Source: Microbacterium sp. ProA8
GTDB taxonomy: Bacteria; Actinomycetota; Actinomycetes; Actinomycetales; Microbacteriaceae
Assembly (NCBI RefSeq): GCF_039905635.1
Contig: NZ_CP157000.1
Span: forward strand, 3,224,001-3,288,000
Length of the DNA: 64,000 nt
Direction: 5' to 3'
Shown one piece after another: positions 60,206-64,000 of this stretch. Each line of letters starts with the position of its first letter. The stretch's first letter is position 1. The position numbers and the translations under genes are program-made. The notes below the pieces were generated by a model that ran no database searches, had not been told where the DNA came from, and saw only the letters and a list, made by a program, of their open reading frames with translations.

Positions 60206-60280
60206 CGGAACAGGTGTTCCGGCGCATGCAGGACGATCCCGCCGGGTTTCGCCTGTCTCCGCCAGAACACCTGTTCTCGG
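60206..60280. repeat. 75-bp intergenic repeat with LexA-like ends, copy 2
   Basis: GAACAGGTGTTC (60208-60219) and GAACACCTGTTC (60265-60276) bound the element. Ends and left half match copy 1 (53035-53109) almost perfectly, while the centre differs. It lies between the glycoamylase promoter and the end of the RamB-like gene. The two copies flank the whole glucan cluster in the same orientation. Confidence 0.85.
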
Positions 60281-60325
60281 CAAACCTGCGTGGCGACGTG
60301 TGTGGCGAGCAGGTGCCGGGCGGCA

Positions 60326-61804
60326 TCAGCGGGGAGCGTGGGCCTCGAGGAACTCGTACACGTCGGTCGTGTCGACGCCGGGGAACGACCCGGTCGGCAG
60401 GGTGGCGAGCAGGGTGCGCGGGGTGCGCACGTTGGGCCACGACTGCTCGCGCCAGGCGGCCTCGAGCTCGGCCGGCGCGCGGCGGCAGCACGCCTCGACC
60501 GAGTGGGTCGAGACGCCACGATTGGGTGTGTCGCGGCCGAGGAACCACTTGGTGTCGTCGAACCGCACGCCGACGCTCACCGAATGCGCGCCCTCGCTCG
60601 ACAGCTCGACGCGCGCGGTGCACCAGTACGTGCCGTTGCCGGTGTCGGTGTACTGGTAGTACGGGTTGAAGTGGTCGTCGACGTCGAAGACGACGCGCGA
60701 GGTCCACTTGCGGCAGCACATCTGCCCTTCGATCGCGCCCAGGCGGTCGGTCGGGAAGTTGACGTCGTCGTTCTCGTACACCTTCGTGATGACGCCCGAC
60801 TCGTGCACCTTGAGGAAGTGCACCGGCAGGCCCAGGTGCACGGTCGCGAGGTTCGTGAAGCGGTGCGCGGCGGTCTCGTACGACACCGAGTAGGCGTCCC
60901 GGAGATCCTCGATCGAGATCGAGCGGTCCTTCTTCGCCTCCTGCAGGAACGGCACGGCGTGCGCCTCGGGGATCAGGAGGGCCCCCGTGAGGTAGTTCGT
61001 CTCCACACGCTGGCGCAGGAAGTCTGCGTACGAGGTCGGCTCGCGGTGCCCGAGGATGCGACTCGACAGCGCCTGCAGCACCGCCGTGCGCGGGTCGCCC
61101 TTGGTCGTGAGGCGGCTCGAGAGGTACAGGCGGCCGTTCTTGATGTCGGCCACCGACCGGGTCGTCTGCGGCAGGTCGGACACATAGTGCAGCGTGAAGC
61201 CCAGGTGGGCGGCGATGTCGGATGCCGTGCGCTGCGTCAGCGGACCACCCGGGTGGTCGACGGCGGCGAGGAGCCTCCGCGCCTGCTGCTCCAGCTCGGC
61301 GAAGTAGTTGTTCTGCGTGCGCATGAGCTTGCGCAGCGCCACGTTCGCACGGCGGGCCTCCTCCGGCGTTGCCGCGCGCTCGTCGCGGAGACGCTCGATC
61401 TCACCCTGCAGCGCGAGCATCGCCTTCAGCGCCTCGGTCGGCACGGTCTTGCCGATGCGGAACGGCGGGATGCCGAGCGCCTGGAACGTCTGGCCGCGCA
61501 TCGCCCGCTCGAGCGAGATCTCGAGCGTCGCGCGCTCGTCGAGCGGTTCGGACTCGAGGATCGCCTCGATCGACGAGCCGAGCGCCCGCGCGATCGACTG
61601 GAGCAGCGTGAGCTTGGGCTCGCGCCGGCCGTTCTCGATCATCGACAGCTGGCTCGGCGCGCGCTCGACGGCAGCGGCGAGCTCTTCGAGCGTCATGCCG
61701 CGGTCGGTGCGCAGCTGCCGGATGCGACGGCCGATGGTGAGGGGATCCACCTCTTCATCGTCGGGTACTTCACCGCGCAACTCGGGTGTGAACGTCGTCG
61801 TCAT
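60326..61804 (-). CDS. RamB-like XRE regulator of acetate/glyoxylate metabolism
   Basis: The product has 492 residues. The XRE helix-turn-helix is IGRRIRQLRTDRGMTLEELAAAVERAPSQLSMIENGRREPKL-like (about 24-66). An IrrE/ImmA-like middle part (RVETNYLTGALLIPE, YETAAHRFTNLATVHLGLPVHF) and a C-terminal domain with cysteines (QMCCRKW, TYWCTAR, VEACCRRAP) follow, as in RamB and PrpR, the latter known to bind an iron-sulfur cluster. It is divergent from aceB, the gene RamB represses in Corynebacterium. CAGAAT six bases before the ATG suggests a leaderless start. Confidence 0.9.
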   Translation of the reverse strand: MTTTFTPELRGEVPDDEEVDPLTIGRRIRQLRTDRGMTLEELAAAVERAPSQLSMIENGRREPKLTLLQSIARALGSSIEAILESEPLDERATLEISLERAMRGQTFQALGIPPFRIGKTVPTEALKAMLALQGEIERLRDERAATPEEARRANVALRKLMRTQNNYFAELEQQARRLLAAVDHPGGPLTQRTASDIAAHLGFTLHYVSDLPQTTRSVADIKNGRLYLSSRLTTKGDPRTAVLQALSSRILGHREPTSYADFLRQRVETNYLTGALLIPEAHAVPFLQEAKKDRSISIEDLRDAYSVSYETAAHRFTNLATVHLGLPVHFLKVHESGVITKVYENDDVNFPTDRLGAIEGQMCCRKWTSRVVFDVDDHFNPYYQYTDTGNGTYWCTARVELSSEGAHSVSVGVRFDDTKWFLGRDTPNRGVSTHSVEACCRRAPAELEAAWREQSWPNVRTPRTLLATLPTGSFPGVDTTDVYEFLEAHAPR

Positions 61805-62104
61805 GAGCCGATTCTGTCACGAAAACAGAAATCCTCGAAAAGTTCACACGGCGAATCGTCGGTTCGACCCCCGAACTTCACCGCAGAGTGGTGTCACGAC
61901 AAACCGACGGTTGATCCAGAACGCGGATCACGGAATGCCTCCACCCGGCCCACACGCCGGGTGCGGCATCCCACATCTCCACACTCCCCCCGGTCGTCGA
62001 GCGAGGGAGCGCCAGCGACCGAGACGGAACGCCTCGAACCCACCGAAGACGTTTCGACTCGCAAGCTCGCTCAACGACCGGGACCGCACAGACAGGACAG
62101 GGAC
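61805..62104. other. Divergent spacer between ramB-like gene and aceB
   Basis: It holds the promoters of both genes. AT-rich CACGAAAACAG and CGAAAAGTTCAC near 61818-61847 and CACGACAAACCG near 61895-61906 are candidate regulator half-sites, though I cannot match them surely to the known RamB motif. The right part is the inverted repeat at 61989-62081. Confidence 0.5.
61989..62081. repeat. Inverted repeat in aceB leader
   Basis: CCGGTCGTCGAGCGAG (61989-62004) pairs with CTCGCTCAACGACCGG (62066-62081), one G-T pair apart from perfect. It ends 23 bases before the aceB ATG. A looser GAGCGAGACGAGACGAC/GTCGTCTCGCGCTCGCTC pattern occurs at about 57719-57797. Such GGTCGTTGAGCGAG elements appear to be dispersed in genomes of this group. 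Confidence 0.65.
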
Positions 62105-63769
62105 ATGACACCTGCAACCGCCACCCCGATGCGTACGCGCACCGGCCCCATCCCCACCCAGATCCACGAGCCGTCGATCGAGATCGCCGGCCGCATGCAG
62201 CCCCGGTACGACGAGGTCCTCAGCCCCGAGGCCATCGCGTTCCTCACCGAGCTGCACCAGCGCTTCGGCGCCCGCCGGCACGACCGCCTCGCCGACCGCA
62301 TGCGCCGCCGCTTCGAGATCGGCAACGGGCACGACCCGCAGTTCCGCGACGACACCCGCCACATCCGCGAGGACTCCGAGTGGTCGGTCGCCGGTGCAGG
62401 TCCCGGACTCGAGGACCGCCGCGTCGAGATCACGGGCCCGACCGACCCGAAGATGACGATCAACGCGCTCAACTCCGGCGCGAAGGTGTGGCTCGCCGAC
62501 CAGGAGGACGCCACCAGTCCCACGTGGAAGAACGTCATCGAGGGCCAGCTGAGCCTGCGCGACGCGATCCGCGGCGAGCTCTCGTTCACCAGCCCCGAAG
62601 GCAAGCGCTACGAGGTCACCGCCACCGAGACGCCAACCATCGTGATGCGGCCGCGCGGCTGGCACCTGCCCGAGCAGCACATCCGCTTCACCGACCGCAC
62701 CGGCCGCACGATGGCCGCGTCGGGGTCGCTCGTGGACTTCGGGCTGTACTTCTTCCACAACGCCGAGCGACTGATCGCGAACGGCCGTGGGCCCTACTTC
62801 TACATCGCCAAGCTCGAGTCGAGCGAGGAGGCGAAGCTGTGGGACGACGTCTTCACCTTCAGTGAGAAGTACATCGGGATCCCGCACGGCACGATCCGGG
62901 CGACCGTGCTGATCGAGACCCTGCCGGCGGCGTTCGAGATGGAGGAGATCCTCTTCGAGCTGCGCGACCACTGCGCGGGCCTGAACGCCGGCCGCTGGGA
63001 CTACATCTTCTCGATCATCAAGAACTACCGCGGCCGCGGTGCGCGCTTCGTGCTGCCCGACCGCAGCGAGGTCACGATGACCGTGCCGTTCATGCGCTCG
63101 TACACCGAGCTGCTCGTGCAGACGTGCCACAAGCGCGGCGCCTTCGCGATCGGCGGCATGAGCGCCTTCATCCCGAACCGGCGCGACCCCGAGGTGACCG
63201 CGACGGCGTTCGAGAAGGTCGCCGCCGACAAGAAGCGCGAGGCCGGCGACGGCTTCGACGGCACGTGGGTGGCCCACCCCGACCTGATCCCGGTCGCGCG
63301 GGCCGAGTTCGACGCGGTGCTGGGCGATCGCCCGAACCAGCTCGACCGTCAGCGTCCCGAGGTCCGTGTGAGCGCAGCCGACCTGATCGACGTGCACATC
63401 GGGCGTCCGGTCACGGCGGCGGGCGTGCACGCGAACGTCTCGGTGGCGATCCGCTACCTCGAGGCCTGGCTGCGGGGCCTCGGCGCAGTGGCGATCGACA
63501 ACCTCATGGAGGATGCCGCGACGGCCGAGATCTCGCGCTCGCAGGTGTGGCAGTGGATCCACCAGGACCGCACCACGGACGACGGCACCGCGATCACCCG
63601 CGACTACGTCGAGGGCCTGATCTCCCAGGTGCTGGACGAGGTCCAGCGCAGCGAAGGCGACCGCTTCGACGACGCGGCGGAGATCTTCCGCGATGTCGCC
63701 CTCGGCCAGGACTTCCCGGCGTTCCTGACGCTGCCCGCCTACTCGCGCTTCCTGATCGAGACCGACTGA
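62105..63769 (+). CDS. aceB: Malate synthase A
   Basis: The product has 554 residues, the normal size of malate synthase A. RYDEVLSPEAIAFLTELHQRFGARR, LADQEDATSPTWKNVIEGQLSLRDAI, IVMRPRGWHLPE (active-site Arg) and LRDHCAGLNAGRWDYIFSIIK (family signature) are present. It condenses glyoxylate with acetyl-CoA in the glyoxylate bypass for growth on acetate or fatty acids. AGGACAGGGAC precedes the ATG. aceA follows after a repeat element. Confidence 0.97.
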   Translation: MTPATATPMRTRTGPIPTQIHEPSIEIAGRMQPRYDEVLSPEAIAFLTELHQRFGARRHDRLADRMRRRFEIGNGHDPQFRDDTRHIREDSEWSVAGAGPGLEDRRVEITGPTDPKMTINALNSGAKVWLADQEDATSPTWKNVIEGQLSLRDAIRGELSFTSPEGKRYEVTATETPTIVMRPRGWHLPEQHIRFTDRTGRTMAASGSLVDFGLYFFHNAERLIANGRGPYFYIAKLESSEEAKLWDDVFTFSEKYIGIPHGTIRATVLIETLPAAFEMEEILFELRDHCAGLNAGRWDYIFSIIKNYRGRGARFVLPDRSEVTMTVPFMRSYTELLVQTCHKRGAFAIGGMSAFIPNRRDPEVTATAFEKVAADKKREAGDGFDGTWVAHPDLIPVARAEFDAVLGDRPNQLDRQRPEVRVSAADLIDVHIGRPVTAAGVHANVSVAIRYLEAWLRGLGAVAIDNLMEDAATAEISRSQVWQWIHQDRTTDDGTAITRDYVEGLISQVLDEVQRSEGDRFDDAAEIFRDVALGQDFPAFLTLPAYSRFLIETD

Positions 63770-63779
63770 CGCGTCATCC

Positions 63780-63852
63780 GTGTCCCGATTTCCCCCGCTT
63801 GCGACCGCGCGAGCGGTGGAGATCGGGACACGACGACCGCTTATCGGGACAC
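63780..63852. repeat. Intergenic inverted repeat, GTGTCCC family, between aceB and aceA
   Basis: GTGTCCCGAT (63780-63789) pairs perfectly with ATCGGGACAC (63822-63831), and a second ATCGGGACAC follows at 63843-63852. An inner ACCGCGCGAGCGGT-like stem is also possible. Either right arm could pair with the left, giving two alternative hairpins 11 bases after the aceB stop. Confidence 0.75.
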
Positions 63853-63879
63853 GAACACCCCTATCGCAAAGGACACACC

Positions 63880-64000
63880 ATGACCGCGTACGAAGACGAC
63901 ATCGAAGCCATCCAGGCGCTCAAGGAGCTGCACGGCTCCAGCTGGGACGCCATCGACCCCGAGTCCGCCGCTCGCATGCGGGCGCAGAACCGCTTCCGGA
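63880..64000 (+). CDS. aceA: Isocitrate lyase, 5' end only
   Basis: Forty codons are visible before the window ends. MTAYEDDIEAIQALKELHGSSW and SAARMRAQNRFR match the N-terminus of actinobacterial isocitrate lyases. AAAGGA precedes the ATG. It splits isocitrate to glyoxylate and succinate, and follows aceB in the same direction with the RamB-like gene upstream, completing a glyoxylate-bypass cluster. Confidence 0.88.
   Translation, partial: MTAYEDDIEAIQALKELHGSSWDAIDPESAARMRAQNRFR

Noticed and set aside
60164..62104. Frame open for some 650 codons before aceB
   Set aside because: It reads antisense through the RamB-like gene. Malate synthase homology begins only after the ATG at 62105, which has a ribosome site.

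Overview
The window is high-GC DNA from an actinobacterium, most likely Microbacterium or a close relative in Microbacteriaceae. The reasons are strong GC bias at third codon positions, GTG and TTG starts beside ATG, several probable leaderless promoters, a RamB-type regulator next to the glyoxylate genes, a tRNA-Trp-secE-nusG-rplK-rplA run, and many carbohydrate ABC operons with LacI, ROK and TetR regulators. I see no prophage, insertion sequence, CRISPR array or rRNA. All identifications come from reading the sequence; no database search was run.

Layout. 1-5989 (minus): sugar ABC operon (two permeases, binding protein), a LacI regulator fused to a PmoA/DUF6807 domain, and a truncated Gfo/Idh/MocA dehydrogenase, with a tandem operator at 6079-6105. 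6271-7405: rplJ-rplL with a hairpin/T-tract leader. 7677-10867: glutathione-independent formaldehyde dehydrogenase, a GlcG/HbpS protein, a pterin dehydratase-glyoxalase fusion and an orphan YqaJ nuclease. 10898-19682: oligopeptide-type ABC importer with a YtcJ-like amidohydrolase and a divergent TetR gene. 19724-22081: 14-TM drug exporter plus MarR behind a promoter with three inverted repeats. 22100-31840: polyol/cyclitol-type operon (dehydrogenase, RbsA-like ATPase, two permeases, binding protein, two TIM-barrel isomerases, Dabb protein) divergent from a ROK regulator.

32047-39154: quinone oxidoreductase, lysG/lysE, DUF1801 protein, acylphosphatase, polar amino acid ABC operon and nitronate monooxygenase. 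39225-42174: tRNA-Trp, secE, nusG (with a very long acidic N-terminus), rplK, rplA. 42349-52994: GABA/polyamine locus (SSADH, APC permease, universal stress protein, flavin amine oxidase, GABA transaminase) divergent from a PucR regulator and a PuuB-like oxidase. 53035-60136: glucan-oligosaccharide cluster (ABC importer, GH1, TetR, secreted PF10091-type glycoamylase) tied together by one operator motif found twice. 60326-64000: RamB-like regulator divergent from aceB and the start of aceA.

Recurring DNA signals are as notable as the genes. There are several families of 60-95 bp intergenic inverted repeats: a 75 bp pair at 53035 and 60206, a GTGTCCC family at 24367, 48296 and 63780, and single elements at 33121 and 61989. 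The word GGATGCC/GGCATCC is frequent even where it forces less common codons.
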